64,000 nucleotides of DNA from NCBI RefSeq assembly GCF_002005445.1, contig NZ_CP014692.1, positions 1,240,001-1,304,000 of the forward strand, read 5' to 3'. The DNA is from Acetobacter aceti (GTDB taxonomy: Bacteria; Pseudomonadota; Alphaproteobacteria; Acetobacterales; Acetobacteraceae). This document shows positions 26,428 through 36,025 of the stretch, piece by piece. A program made the translations under genes and the position numbers. The notes below the pieces were generated by a model. That model saw nothing but the letters and a program-made list of their open reading frames with translations. It had not been told where the DNA came from and made no database searches. The number at the start of each line of letters is the position of its first letter. The first letter of the stretch is position 1.

Positions 26428-28593
26428 ATGAAATTCAAGACGAAGCTTGGTCTCGCTGTCGGCGGAATCGCCATACTGCTGGGCGGTACGGTTCTGGCCT
26501 CGGCGTTCACGGACGCCGACTGGATGCGGACACGTCTTGCCGAGGCCGTCGAACACCAGACAGGCAGGACGCTGCGCATTGATTCGCTGCATGTCTGGCT
26601 TCTGCCCTATCCATGGATCAGTGCGCAGGGCGTCGGCCTGTCCAATATCCCCGGCAGCCCGAACCGCGAGATGTTCACGGCCAATGAAGTGCGGGCGCGG
26701 CTGGCGATTTCGCCGCTGTTCCATCATCGGGTTGTACTGGACGATGTCAGCCTGTCCGATCCGCATCTGACGCTTGAACGCACACCGGACGGAATCGCCA
26801 ACTGGATTCTGACGCCGCAAGCCTCCTCAAGCGCGGGTAACGGATCGTCTTCGGGTGGTCAGCAGCATTGGAATCTGGCCGTTGCCTCTCTGCATCTCCG
26901 CGATGGAGCGGCGGCGTGGAACGATGAGCGGAACCATATCACCGGTGCGGCTGATCTCGATCGCGTGGACCTGACCGGCCTTGACGGAACGATGTCGAAA
27001 ATCGACGTGCGTGGTCATCACGGCAAGGGTGGTTTCACTCTCAGCGGCACGACCGGTCCGCTGCCTCCCATCGAAGGACAGCCGTGGCCTCTCAACCTGT
27101 CCGCCACCCTGTCGGCAGATAAACGTAAGGCGGGACAGATCCAGATTGGCGGCGTGGTCGCCGACCCTCTGCACGATGCAGGTTACGATCTCCAGATCAA
27201 CGGCACGATCGGTCAGTTACGTGATCTGGAAACGGTTTTCCCCAACGCCGGTCTTCCCGATGCAACAGCGGTCTCCCTGCAGGCAGGCATTACCGGCAGC
27301 GGGCGTGACCCTTCCTTGAGGATGCTGCATCTGCGTGCGGGGCCCACCAGCCTTGATCGTCTGATGAGCGGCCTGAGGACAAGCGCTGTCACTCTTGACG
27401 CGGACGATACTGATCAGCGCGTCGCCGTTTCCCTGACTGGTCAGCTGGATACGCAGCCTGTCACGGTGCACGGAACCCTCGGCACACTTGCCCAGACGAC
27501 GCAGGCGCTTCGCACGCCGGATGTTTCACCCATGCCTGTGACATTGTCACTTGGCCAGGGAGACGCGTCCATTACGGTGGATGGCGTGGCGGGCGGAGGC
27601 AAGACCTCTCTCGACGTCCATGGCGCTCTCCCGGCCCTGACATTTGGCGCGGGAAAGCCGGGGTTTCAGGGGCTCAGGGTCGATGGTCATATGACCAGCT
27701 CCGCACCTCTGGGCGTGCTGGAAAAAGCTGATCCGGCAGCGCTGCTCAGGACGTCCGACGCGATACTGGATGTCAGCGCCCGGAGAATGAGCTGGCAGTC
27801 CGTCGCGTGGGAAGCTGTCTCCGCGCATGTCGTGGTCAGCGGCCAGAAACTGACTATCGATCCCCTGCACGGAAACGGCACCGGCAACACACAGGGCATC
27901 GCCCAGTCCGGACGCATCATATATGACGCGTCCGGAGCTGTGCCGCGTCTCACGATCACCGCTGCCCCGTTTGTTTTGCCCACCCAGATGGTGCAGACCT
28001 CGACCGGTATGCCTCCTCTCGTCAACGGTTCCATGCAGGTGGTTGGCAGTGTAACGGCTGATGGCGCGGGGCTCGATGAGTGGGAGCAGACCGCGACCGG
28101 TCATGCCGGCCTGTCGATGGTTGGCGGCCGGGTGGACGGGAAAGCCCTCGAAGCCATTCTGGGGCGTAATATTCCCATGCGGGGCACCCTCGCTCTCCGC
28201 TGCTTTGGAGCACATCTACAGCTCGCCGATGGTGTGGCGACGATCGGACGACTGGGACTGGAAGCCGATCTGCTGTCTCTGACAGGTCATGGCACCGTAA
28301 AACTTCCTAACGGAGCTCTTGATCTGCATCTGTTCCCTCGCATCGGCGTGGGTGGTGCGTCGGCTTCGTCCCCTGTCGCCGTGACCGGCACGGTAGACAC
28401 CCCACAGCCAAGACTTGAACCCGGCGCTGACGGACGGTTCGCCATTTCGATTGGCGGCTCCAGCGATACAGGTGATCAGTGTCCCGATCTTCTGGCCACG
28501 GCGCGGGAAGGTTCTTCAGGGCCTGCCGCCGCCCCACCAGCGGCCAACAAGGCAGGCGGCATCATGAACATGCTGAAAGGTCTCCTGCGATGA
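26428..28593 (+). CDS. AsmA family protein
   Basis: Envelope protein of 721 residues with an N-terminal signal anchor (FKTKLGLAVGGIAILLGGTVLAS). It then has the AsmA N-terminal repeat (VEHQTGRTLRIDSLHVWLLPYPWISAQGVGLSN) and a C-terminal AsmA-like domain (GRVDGKALEAILG, LSLTGHGTVKLPNGALDLHLFPRI). Relatives are thought to help lipid movement or outer-membrane biogenesis. ATG 26428 is chosen because AGGAG lies six bases upstream; ATG 26422 overlaps that site. A second AsmA protein is encoded at 37.5-39.6 kb. Confidence 0.88.
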   Translation: MKFKTKLGLAVGGIAILLGGTVLASAFTDADWMRTRLAEAVEHQTGRTLRIDSLHVWLLPYPWISAQGVGLSNIPGSPNREMFTANEVRARLAISPLFHHRVVLDDVSLSDPHLTLERTPDGIANWILTPQASSSAGNGSSSGGQQHWNLAVASLHLRDGAAAWNDERNHITGAADLDRVDLTGLDGTMSKIDVRGHHGKGGFTLSGTTGPLPPIEGQPWPLNLSATLSADKRKAGQIQIGGVVADPLHDAGYDLQINGTIGQLRDLETVFPNAGLPDATAVSLQAGITGSGRDPSLRMLHLRAGPTSLDRLMSGLRTSAVTLDADDTDQRVAVSLTGQLDTQPVTVHGTLGTLAQTTQALRTPDVSPMPVTLSLGQGDASITVDGVAGGGKTSLDVHGALPALTFGAGKPGFQGLRVDGHMTSSAPLGVLEKADPAALLRTSDAILDVSARRMSWQSVAWEAVSAHVVVSGQKLTIDPLHGNGTGNTQGIAQSGRIIYDASGAVPRLTITAAPFVLPTQMVQTSTGMPPLVNGSMQVVGSVTADGAGLDEWEQTATGHAGLSMVGGRVDGKALEAILGRNIPMRGTLALRCFGAHLQLADGVATIGRLGLEADLLSLTGHGTVKLPNGALDLHLFPRIGVGGASASSPVAVTGTVDTPQPRLEPGADGRFAISIGGSSDTGDQCPDLLATAREGSSGPAAAPPAANKAGGIMNMLKGLLR

Positions 28594-29339
28594 GCGAAAA
28601 GAAGTTCCCGTCTGACGGCCCTGCGCCCCGTCGGCGCTTCTGGACGCAGGCGACCATAGAGCCGATGGACGGCGATTTTGCTGTCCTGCTGGACGGCAAG
28701 CCAGTGCGGCTTCCGGGGCGTGAGGTGTTGCGGGTACATTCTCATGCACTGGCCGAAGCTCTGGCCGCCGAATGGCAGGCTGCGGGAATGGATGATCCGC
28801 AAAAACGCTTTGCAGCGGAAGATCTGCCCCTCACCCGCATTGCGGGCGCCATGATCGAGCGCGTCACACCCGACCGCCAGCATTCGGTCGATACGCTGGC
28901 CGGTTATGGCGAACATGATCTTCTCTGCTATCGGGCCAACTCTTCTGATCCTCTGAGCGTCAGGCAGGAAGAATTGTGGCAGCCATGGCTGGACTGGCTA
29001 TGTGGGACCTATGGCGTCTCGCTGATCGTGACACAGGGGCTGATGCCTGTTCTTCAGCCGACAGCCTCTCTGGAAAAGCTGAAACAGATTCTGTCAGGGC
29101 GCAGTGATGCGGTTCTGGCTGCATTAGGCGTGTGCGTTCCGGCTCTTGGCAGTCTGACGCTGGGACTGGCTGTGATTGATGGCCGTCTGGATACCGATCG
29201 CGCCGTCAATATCGCCACACTGGACGAGCGGGCGCAAATGGAACGCTGGGGTGAAGATATGGCGCATCTGGACCGTATTGCGACAATGAGCGCCGATGTA
29301 TCGGATGCGGTCCGGTTTGTTGCGCTCTCAGAAGCTTAA
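28590..29339 (+). CDS. ATP12-family F1-ATPase assembly chaperone
   Basis: Chaperone-type protein of 249 residues related to mitochondrial ATP12, which assists assembly of the F1 alpha subunit; found in alphaproteobacteria. Family features are FAVLLDGKPVRLPGREVLRV, LAEALAAEWQAAG, LPLTRIAGAMIERV and LLCYRANSSDPLSVRQEELWQPWLDW. The ATG overlaps the asmA stop as ATGA, showing coupling. It closes the rarA-rlu-asmA-atp12 chain. Confidence 0.93.
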   Translation: MSEKKFPSDGPAPRRRFWTQATIEPMDGDFAVLLDGKPVRLPGREVLRVHSHALAEALAAEWQAAGMDDPQKRFAAEDLPLTRIAGAMIERVTPDRQHSVDTLAGYGEHDLLCYRANSSDPLSVRQEELWQPWLDWLCGTYGVSLIVTQGLMPVLQPTASLEKLKQILSGRSDAVLAALGVCVPALGSLTLGLAVIDGRLDTDRAVNIATLDERAQMERWGEDMAHLDRIATMSADVSDAVRFVALSEA

Positions 29340-29385
29340 TAAACGGCATTGCGTAAGATACTGTTTTTAAAAAAACCGTTTATTA
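29337..29385. terminator. Long inverted repeat after atp12
   Basis: The 10-base arms TAATAAACGG and CCGTTTATTA enclose about 29 bases. The first arm overlaps the atp12 stop codon. There is a T-run within the loop rather than after the stem. It is probably a transcript-end structure; it also marks the border between GC-rich core and AT-rich DNA. Confidence 0.5.
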
Positions 29386-29590
29386 GAAATACGATATCGA
29401 AGAAAACTCTTGCCGGAACCTGCTTTTTTTCACGAAAAAAGAATCAGTAAAATTCTTATATTTTTCAATATCCAGATCATTCATCAAACCGAATACGAAC
29501 AGATCTTTTTGATAGCGTGAACAGCTTGGGACACAGCATATTCTTTCTGGGTCCGCTGGCATATGGTTGCGTTCAAAAAGGATTTCACAA

Positions 29591-29800
29591 GTGCATAAAG
29601 ACAAAACAAACGAATTGAAGTTTATTAATATTAGAAACACCTGTAAAATTTATGGAATTGGCCGCACATATTGCTACAAACTTCTTTCAGAGGGCCATAT
29701 AAAAGCCAAAAAACTGGGCGGAAGAACACTCGTATCCGCAGAGTCCGCTAATAAATACTTCAGTAAATTACCCGACTACAAATCGCAGACATCCGTCTGA
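29591..29800 (+). CDS. Small excisionase/AlpA-like DNA-binding protein
   Basis: Protein of 69 residues with the arrangement of excisionase-type winged helix proteins: FINIRNTCKIYGIGRTYCYKLLSEGHIKAKKLGGRTLVSAESANKYF in two recognisable halves (helix-turn-helix, then wing and recognition of GRTLV). GTG 29591 is chosen because aaagga lies about eight bases upstream. Codon and base use are AT-rich, unlike the neighbours. It precedes the tail-fibre gene by 13 bases, so the two may form one message. Confidence 0.6.
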   Translation: MHKDKTNELKFINIRNTCKIYGIGRTYCYKLLSEGHIKAKKLGGRTLVSAESANKYFSKLPDYKSQTSV

Positions 29801-29813
29801 GGAGGACACACAC

Positions 29814-31235
29814 ATGGATCGTGTGATCGTTTATCCTGCTCAGGTCATTGCCGATACCGATACCCTGACCGCGCAGCGCAATACCGAACGCGCCATCGGT
29901 CAGGTCGTGGCAATGACCATGGGCGGACCGGGCCCTTTCGCAAGTGGCCTTGCGGCGACCTGCTCCGGCACTGACCTCGTGGTGAATGTCGCCAGTGGTC
30001 AGATCAATGAGGGGGCCACAGCGGATTCAACCGCTTATGGCACCCTTGCTGCTGACAGCACCGTCATCATGCGCCAATATACGGCGGCGGCGGCCAGTTT
30101 TACCCTGACGACATCAAGCACGGCCCAGACCTATTACATTTACGCGACGGTCGGGCTCAGTGATACCGGTTCGACAATGCTGCGTTATCTGGATGCCACG
30201 GATAACACCAGGACACTCTCTGGTGAGACCGATACGGGGACCGCGCAACCAACCCAGCGTGCTGCCGTGGCAACTCTCGCCATTTCAACCACAACGCCGC
30301 CGGCAAGCGCGATAGCACTGTGGAGCATTAACCTGCCCGCAAACGCCACCAGCGTTACCCAGTCCATGATTACCCTTAACAACAGCAGCCTTTTTTATCC
30401 CAAGATCCCGGCGCTTGCTCCCAAGGACTCGCCGGCTTTTACGGGCAGTCCGACCGCACCGACCCCGGCATCAGGGGACTCTTCAAATCTCATTGCGACA
30501 ACAGCGTTCATTACAAACTGGGCTTCCGGAAACCTTCTTAAAAGCGACATCTATTTTGGCCCGGACGCGGCGACTGGCGGCTATAATGTCGTGCAGATTT
30601 CCCTTGAGGCGCGCACCAAATTTCTCATTGTGGAACTCAGCGGCGGCGGCGCCGGGGGAGGAGGTGCTCCAACATGCTCTTCCAGCCAGGGAAGCACCGG
30701 CGGCGGCGGCGGCGCTGGTGGATATTGCCGGTTCATGGTGGATGTCTCGAAGATCCAGTGGCCCGTAACGGCCACACTGGGTGCTGGTGGTCGCGGAGGG
30801 CAGTCGGCAACCACTGCCATGACGGGTAATGCAGGCGGCTCAGCGGCTTTCGGGAACATGGTTGTTGTGACGGGTGGATTTGGCGGTCTTGTCGCGCAGG
30901 GCGGCGGCGTCGCCATCATCGGTGGAGCGGGCGCGGGCGGCTCTGTCCAGGTGACAACAGCAACCGGGATTACCGTTCTGAATAATGGAACGGGCCAGAG
31001 CGGATTTTCGGGACATGTTTCCGGTGTCTCGGAAAATTACTTCTTCGGATATGGCGGTGCGGGCGGCGCCCGTGCGCCCTATTACGCAGGCGGGTGGGAA
31101 TCAGGTTCCGGCGAGACCGGCAAGCCCGGCGATCCTGGTGGCGGGGGCTCCGGCTCCTGCGTCGCACCAGGAGGCACTTATAAAAACGGTGGTGATGGCG
31201 GCCCGTCATGGCTGACCGTCACACAATATGGCTAA
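29814..31235 (+). CDS. Phage-type tail fibre protein with glycine-rich tip
   Basis: Protein of 473 residues resembling a prophage or tailocin receptor-binding fibre. The N-terminal 200 residues resemble a virion-attachment region. Residues about 205-235 carry the side-tail-fibre repeat SPAFTGSPTAPTPASG with LIATTAFI, and the last 200 are extremely Gly-rich (GGGAGGGGAP, GGGGGAGGY, GGAGAGGS) like polyglycine fibre tips. A strong gaggagg site lies before ATG. No capsid, tail-tube or lysis genes accompany it. Confidence 0.82.
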   Translation: MDRVIVYPAQVIADTDTLTAQRNTERAIGQVVAMTMGGPGPFASGLAATCSGTDLVVNVASGQINEGATADSTAYGTLAADSTVIMRQYTAAAASFTLTTSSTAQTYYIYATVGLSDTGSTMLRYLDATDNTRTLSGETDTGTAQPTQRAAVATLAISTTTPPASAIALWSINLPANATSVTQSMITLNNSSLFYPKIPALAPKDSPAFTGSPTAPTPASGDSSNLIATTAFITNWASGNLLKSDIYFGPDAATGGYNVVQISLEARTKFLIVELSGGGAGGGGAPTCSSSQGSTGGGGGAGGYCRFMVDVSKIQWPVTATLGAGGRGGQSATTAMTGNAGGSAAFGNMVVVTGGFGGLVAQGGGVAIIGGAGAGGSVQVTTATGITVLNNGTGQSGFSGHVSGVSENYFFGYGGAGGARAPYYAGGWESGSGETGKPGDPGGGGSGSCVAPGGTYKNGGDGGPSWLTVTQYG

Positions 31236-31246
31236 GGCATTTTAAC

Positions 31247-31657
31247 ATGAATCATTTTTTTGAAGGCTGGGCAGGTCTCATGCTCCCAGGGTGGACCGAA
31301 CTGAACCTCGCCGGTTACGACCGGGTTCCTCTGAATTTCATGGCTCTTGGTGGAGGAAGTGAAACCCGCCCGGAAGTCGATCTTGTCTTTCCGGCGCCTC
31401 AGTCGACATACCCTGTCTGTGCGGGCATCGGACTGTTCACATCTGACAGCGGCACTGACGGACCGATTCTTTACTGGGAGTTCTCCCACTGGGAGAACAC
31501 AGGGAAGAATGCATCCATTCTGCTGCCTGTCCCGGAAGTCACCCTGCTGCTGGATCGTACACAGGTCTGGCAGGATGGCGCCGCCATCGGCCGGACCGCT
31601 GCGGGCGGTACGGTGTTTGTCGGACAGGATGTAACACTGGTTGACGGACGCTACTGA
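31247..31657 (+). CDS. Hypothetical protein downstream of tail fibre
   Basis: Protein of 136 residues with no recognised family. It contains LMLPGWTELNLAGYDRVPLNFMALGGG and a beta-rich C-terminus (DRTQVWQDGAAIG, GTVFVGQDVTLVDGRY). It begins 12 bases after the tail-fibre stop, so by position it may be a fibre accessory, chaperone or additional tip protein. ATG 31247 is chosen over a start at 31208 inside the fibre gene. Confidence 0.6.
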   Translation: MNHFFEGWAGLMLPGWTELNLAGYDRVPLNFMALGGGSETRPEVDLVFPAPQSTYPVCAGIGLFTSDSGTDGPILYWEFSHWENTGKNASILLPVPEVTLLLDRTQVWQDGAAIGRTAAGGTVFVGQDVTLVDGRY

Positions 31658-31768
31658 TTTCACGTCCGGGCAGCGGAGGAATATCCCGCTGCCCGGCGGT
31701 TTCATTTATCTATCTTTCAGAACGCATCTGAGACGGCGGCAGACTATCCGTAACTCCGCCTCAACTCA

Positions 31769-33055
31769 TTACTTGCCGGTTCTGGCAGCTTCCCGTGCGG
31801 CCTGCTTCTCTTCCTCGGTCCAGATCTTGCGCTCACGCACTTTCTGCGGCTTGACCTGCTTGATGGGGCCGCCACCAAGCACTGGCGGACGCATGGTCGA
31901 GTTCTGAGCCTCGTCCGAGTGCCACTCGTGATCGGTATGTACGGTCAGGGCCCGACCGATTTCCCGCTCCACGTTATGCAGCCACGCACGCTGCTCCGCA
32001 TCACAGAGCGTGATGGCATAACCGCTGCGTCCGGCACGACCGGTACGGCCTATGCGATGCACATAGCTTTCCGGCAGGCTCGGCAGGTCATGGTTGAAAA
32101 CATGCGTTACCGTATCAACATCGATACCGCGGGCTGCGATGTCGGTCGCGACCAGAACCTGCACGTCGCCGGCGCGGAAAGCGTCCAGCGCCCGCTCCCG
32201 CTGGCCCTGTGATTTGTTGCCGTGCAATGCCTCAGCGGTAATGCCCGCTTCCGTGAGGAAGGCGCAGACCTCGTTGGCGATGTTTTTCTGCAGGGTGAAA
32301 ACGACCGCCTGCCCGATGTCAGGAGTCTGCTGCAACTGAGCCAGCAGAGCTGTCTTCTTGTGCGCCGCATCCATGAACATGACCGACTGCTCGATCCGAT
32401 CGACGGTGGTTGAAGGCGGGGCAATCTCGACCTTGGCCGGATCGCTCAGAAGGCTATCGACCAGAGCAGCGATCGATTTAGGCATTGTTGCCGAGAACAG
32501 CACTGTGTGCCGGTCCTGCGGCAGCGAAGCGACAATGCGTTCGATCGGCTTGGCGAATCCCATATCCAGCATCTGGTCAGCTTCATCCAGCACCAGCGCC
32601 TCAAGCTGCGAAAGGTCGCAAAGACCCTGCTCAATCAGATCCAGCAACCGTCCCGGTGCGGCGACGATGATGTCCACGCCTTCCTTGAGCACATTGACCT
32701 GATGGAACTGGCTGACACCACCGAAGATCGTTGTTACCCGGAAGTCCAGATGACGACCGAAGCTCTCGAAACCATCAGCAATCTGGGAGACCAGTTCGCG
32801 TGTCGGAGCGAGGACCAGAACGCGGGCGCCTCCCTTTGGGGCCGGGCGTAGCGTCTCGGCAAGCCGATGAAGCAGCGGCAGCACGAAGGATGCCGTTTTG
32901 CCTGTCCCGGTCTGCGCCATACCCAGAAGATCACGACCTTCCAGCAGCAGCGGAATTGACTGAGCCTGAATGGGGGTCGGCCTGACATAACCTTCTTCGT
33001 CCAGAGCGCGAAGCAGGGTTGGTGCGAGGGCAAGATCGTCAAAAGTGATGGACAT
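31769..33055 (-). CDS. rhlE: DEAD-box RNA helicase, RhlE-like
   Basis: ATP-dependent RNA helicase of 428 residues. In order: Q motif (FDDLALAPTLLRALDEEGYVRPTPIQAQSIP), Walker A AQTGTGKTASF, PTRELV, DEAD in LVLDEADQMLDMGF, SAT in LFSATMPKSI, and HRIGRTGRAG. A short basic tail (KQVKPQKVRERKIWTEEEKQAAREAARTGK in parts) is typical of RhlE-type enzymes. The start at 33055 gives MSITFDDLAL; the frame to 33211 adds an unlikely 52 residues. Confidence 0.93.
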   Translation of the reverse strand: MSITFDDLALAPTLLRALDEEGYVRPTPIQAQSIPLLLEGRDLLGMAQTGTGKTASFVLPLLHRLAETLRPAPKGGARVLVLAPTRELVSQIADGFESFGRHLDFRVTTIFGGVSQFHQVNVLKEGVDIIVAAPGRLLDLIEQGLCDLSQLEALVLDEADQMLDMGFAKPIERIVASLPQDRHTVLFSATMPKSIAALVDSLLSDPAKVEIAPPSTTVDRIEQSVMFMDAAHKKTALLAQLQQTPDIGQAVVFTLQKNIANEVCAFLTEAGITAEALHGNKSQGQRERALDAFRAGDVQVLVATDIAARGIDVDTVTHVFNHDLPSLPESYVHRIGRTGRAGRSGYAITLCDAEQRAWLHNVEREIGRALTVHTDHEWHSDEAQNSTMRPPVLGGGPIKQVKPQKVRERKIWTEEEKQAAREAARTGK

Positions 33056-33274
33056 GGTCAAGCGGCGCCTCCGGCGCTCAGTAAGTTGCGCCAGATAGGG
33101 CTTCGCTAAGTCAGAAAGCGGGCTTTTACGGGGGATGCCGCACGGCGTCAACGAAAAGAAAGAACGCAGTCCATGGATTTTTTCCAGTTCATGCGCAGTT
33201 ATTTCTGGCACACTAAATGGGTCTCACTGCTTTGATTGGTGGCTTATACTTTCTGATGGTGCTTAAAGCCTGAA

Positions 33275-34135
33275 TCAGAAAGCGGTTTGATTGATTTTCC
33301 GCAGAACTCTGCGGATATGAGCGATCATCAGCCACGCGTGGGATGAGGAGATTGTTGCCTCGACATCCCTCGTGAGGCGGCGGCAGCGTCCGAGCCATGC
33401 AAAGCTATGCTCCACGATCCAGCGTTTCGGCAGGACGACGAAGCCTTCGGCCCGATCGCTGCGTTTGACGATCTCGATCGTCCATCGGCCGAGTTCAGTC
33501 AGCGCCCCACGCAATTTCTCGCTGGCATATCCCCCGTCGCCGATCAGATGGCGAAGCCAGGGGAACAATGAGCGTATCCTGGCCGCTACGAGCGGCGCGC
33601 CGTCACGATCCTGAATGTCGGCGGGATGTACGACAGTCGCCACGACATGACCCAGCGTGTCGGTGGCGATATGCCGCTTGCGTCCCTTGATCTTCTTGCC
33701 CGCGTCATAGCCGGGCGGGCCACTATTTTATACGGTTTTCACCGACTGGCTGTCGATGATGCCCACCGAAGGCGTGGCGTCTCGTCCATCCTGCTCAGGC
33801 GACAGGATCACGAGAATATGGTTCATGGCCTCCCATCGTCCCTCGCGTATCCACCGATAGAAATAACTTTGCACGGTCGTAAAGGCGGGAAAATGCCGGG
33901 GCAGTTGCCGCCATTGGCAGCCGGTCGTGACGATAGAGAGGATCGCCTCCATGACCCGACGCAAATCCGTACGTCGCGGTCTGCCCAGCCGTTTCCTCCC
34001 GGGCATCAGCGGCGCAATCAGCGCCCACTCCGCATCGCGCAGGTCGCTTGCATATTTCCGAACATCCCTTTGATACTGATCTCGGGTGATTTCAGTCCAG
34101 ACCATCCTGATCTCGTCAGGTTCTCGCAAACCCAT
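33275..34135 (-). pseudogene. IS5-family transposase with in-frame stop
   Basis: IS5-family DDE transposase in one frame, interrupted by TAA at 33728-33730. The N-terminal part (SDLRDAEWALIAPLMPGRKRLGRPRRTDLRRVM, GCQWRQLPRHFP) ends at IDSQSVKTV. The same frame continues NSGPPGYDAGKKIKGRKRHIATDTLGHV, GDGGYASEKLR and VEHSFAWLGRCRRLTRD, so the DDE residues are all present. Relatives read VEN or TEN across this site, so GAA to TAA is the simplest change. Flanking copies of AGCCTGAAT at 33267-33275 and 34186-34194 lie close to the ends; exact termini are uncertain. Confidence 0.85.
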
Positions 34136-34336
34136 GAATCATAACCCGCTGAAATCACTCCATTCATTTCCGGTCAGATACTGAGAGCCTGAATTGAAAT
34201 TTATTAAGCAATGTCAGTATATTGTGGTTCATCCATCTTTGTAGGAGATAGGAAGTGAACAATGACATGGACTCTTGTTGCCTGAAACGAACATAACCGG
34301 GAGGGATTGCTATATCCATTGGACACCGGGTGATCC

Positions 34337-34605
34337 TTGATTATGCCGTTCGCGCCACTGGCGAAACGGGGTGGACGGCCGCGAAGGACGGATCTGGAAT
34401 GCACAGCAAAGGACTTTGAACTCCTGCCGCGCCACCGGCTGGGGAACGGATATTTGTCTGGCCTGATACCGCAAGCAGTTCGTCAGGTGGGAAACCCTCT
34501 TGCCAATCTCATGGAGGCTTGATCGCCTCAATTCCGCATGTTGACTCGCAGAACAGCAGGCACTGCCAAGGCTAAAAAATTTTCGGATCAGTCTTTATGG
34601 ACATC
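34337..34605 (+). mobile_element. IS5-family remnant A (N-terminal fragment plus IS end)
   Basis: A plus-strand frame around 34337-34400 reads PFAPLAKRGGRPRRTDLE, the early part of an IS5-family transposase, then loses homology. The stretch ends (34574-34591) in AAAAAATTTTCGGATCAG, which closely matches the end of a second remnant at about 35.85 kb in the same orientation. This looks like a deleted IS copy. Confidence 0.5.
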
Positions 34606-34638
34606 TTATCAATACTATAATTTTCTGGAATTACAGAT

Positions 34639-35505
34639 ATGACAAAAACAGTAAGATTATTATTCTTTTTTGTGTTTTCGCTTATATTTTTGACGCCGAC
34701 AAGACAATGCAAAGCCAATTCAGGCGTTGATGAGTATCAAGGTGAGGCGAGATTTACTATTAGCTACAATGGTGATCCTCTTTGTGTACGGTTAAAATCA
34801 GAATATAATTCAGTCTTGAAGGATCGTGAGAAAGAAGCAGATTATAACAAGGTTCGATCGAGTTTTAATAGGAATTTCTCTTTGGGAACGTATGATTTTA
34901 TTTACCTGAACCCGCAGGTTGCAGAAAAAGGTGGACTCATTTTACCACAGCAAAAAGAAAAAAATCCTGAAAATAACAAAAGTTGGTTATTTGAAAATAA
35001 AATAATTATAAATAGAAAAGAAATAAATGTTGATGTCTCTTTTTCATATATAAATGACCATACATTATTTGGTTATATCAAATCCGAATATGGGTCTAAT
35101 GTATTTTCTGATATATTTATAAATAAATCACCTATGAACGTCTTTGGCAGGAACGCTTCTTCCGTTTATTGGTTTTATCCCGAAATAAAAAATATGATTC
35201 AGGAGTATAAATCGAACCGATCGCGTGATTTTTTCTATAAAATTGCGAATTCTGGTGCATTGCCACAATTTGGTGATGGACGTATAATAAATACGCAGAT
35301 ATTTAAAGACCATGAAAACAAGACTATCGTGCTGTTTGGATCAAGCGGTTACATACCGTTGGTGGGGGCGGGCGCACAGTTTTTCTTTGCACGTTTTGAT
35401 GGTCAATCCCTTCAGCCAATGTGTCTGTTAATTTCCGGAATTGGTAGTTGGAGTTTTAACGAAGGAAAACTTTCATTCTTAAGAGCATTTGTTGGAGAAA
35501 AGTAA
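34639..35505 (+). CDS. AT-rich secreted protein of unknown function
   Basis: Protein of 288 residues with a clear signal peptide (LLFFFVFSLIFLTPTRQCKA). No family is recognised. The mature part is rich in Asn, Lys, Tyr and Phe with beta-type patterns (RFTISYNGDPLCVRL, GTYDFIYLNPQVAEKGG, FDGQSLQPMCLLISGIG) and two cysteines. Base composition is far AT-richer than the core genome. It is bracketed by IS5-type remnants in the same orientation, which points to import by transposition. Confidence 0.75.
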   Translation: MTKTVRLLFFFVFSLIFLTPTRQCKANSGVDEYQGEARFTISYNGDPLCVRLKSEYNSVLKDREKEADYNKVRSSFNRNFSLGTYDFIYLNPQVAEKGGLILPQQKEKNPENNKSWLFENKIIINRKEINVDVSFSYINDHTLFGYIKSEYGSNVFSDIFINKSPMNVFGRNASSVYWFYPEIKNMIQEYKSNRSRDFFYKIANSGALPQFGDGRIINTQIFKDHENKTIVLFGSSGYIPLVGAGAQFFFARFDGQSLQPMCLLISGIGSWSFNEGKLSFLRAFVGEK

Positions 35506-35599
35506 ATGCTTGGAGAAAATCCGCCTATTCTTGTTCATATCTTGCGGCGGTGAAGAATTTAGCACAATCGTGAGGGAGAAAGCATGCAGGACTGATCCG

Positions 35600-35865
35600 G
35601 CGGCGTTTCTCAGAGCTGTGGCGGTTCTTGCTGCTCTAGATATGATCGACGCATCATCCATTTCCTCGGCTTCGTTCACCTCGCCTCAGCCATGATCTGG
35701 ATGACCTGAATGTCGATCCGTCCTAGCCCGGTAGCTGCAGGCGGTTCGCCAAAGATCGGGAAAAGTCCATCCTCTCGTCAACATCATGGCTCCTGATCGC
35801 CCAGTCTGCACGCTGGCCCTCAGAACCGCAAAATATTGTCAGAGTAGAAAAATCTTCGGATCAGG
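35600..35865 (+). mobile_element. IS5-family remnant B (C-terminal fragment plus IS end)
   Basis: A plus-strand frame reads RYDRRIIHFLGFVHLASAM and IWMT then stop at 35707-35709, the typical C-terminus of an IS5-family transposase. A frameshift just upstream separates it from ELWRFLLL. The end segment AAAAATCTTCGGATCAG (about 35849-35865) matches that of remnant A. Between 35.71 and 36.02 kb I see no gene. Confidence 0.55.
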
Positions 35866-36025
35866 CTTTGACTGACAGACTTTCCATAAGAGGGAAAGTG
35901 GCAGAGCCACGAGACTCTCGAAACAGCCGATAAATGAGTCCCGTGGAAAACATGGCGGAAAGGAAGACTGCACTCAGTCAGATATTTCGGCGACGTGCTT
36001 CGGTTTGCGTGCGAGTTTTTAAAAA

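Noticed and set aside
29383..29640. 85-codon minus-strand ORF
   Set aside because: It lies antisense to the excisionase-like gene start, has no ribosome binding site and a composition typical of chance frames.
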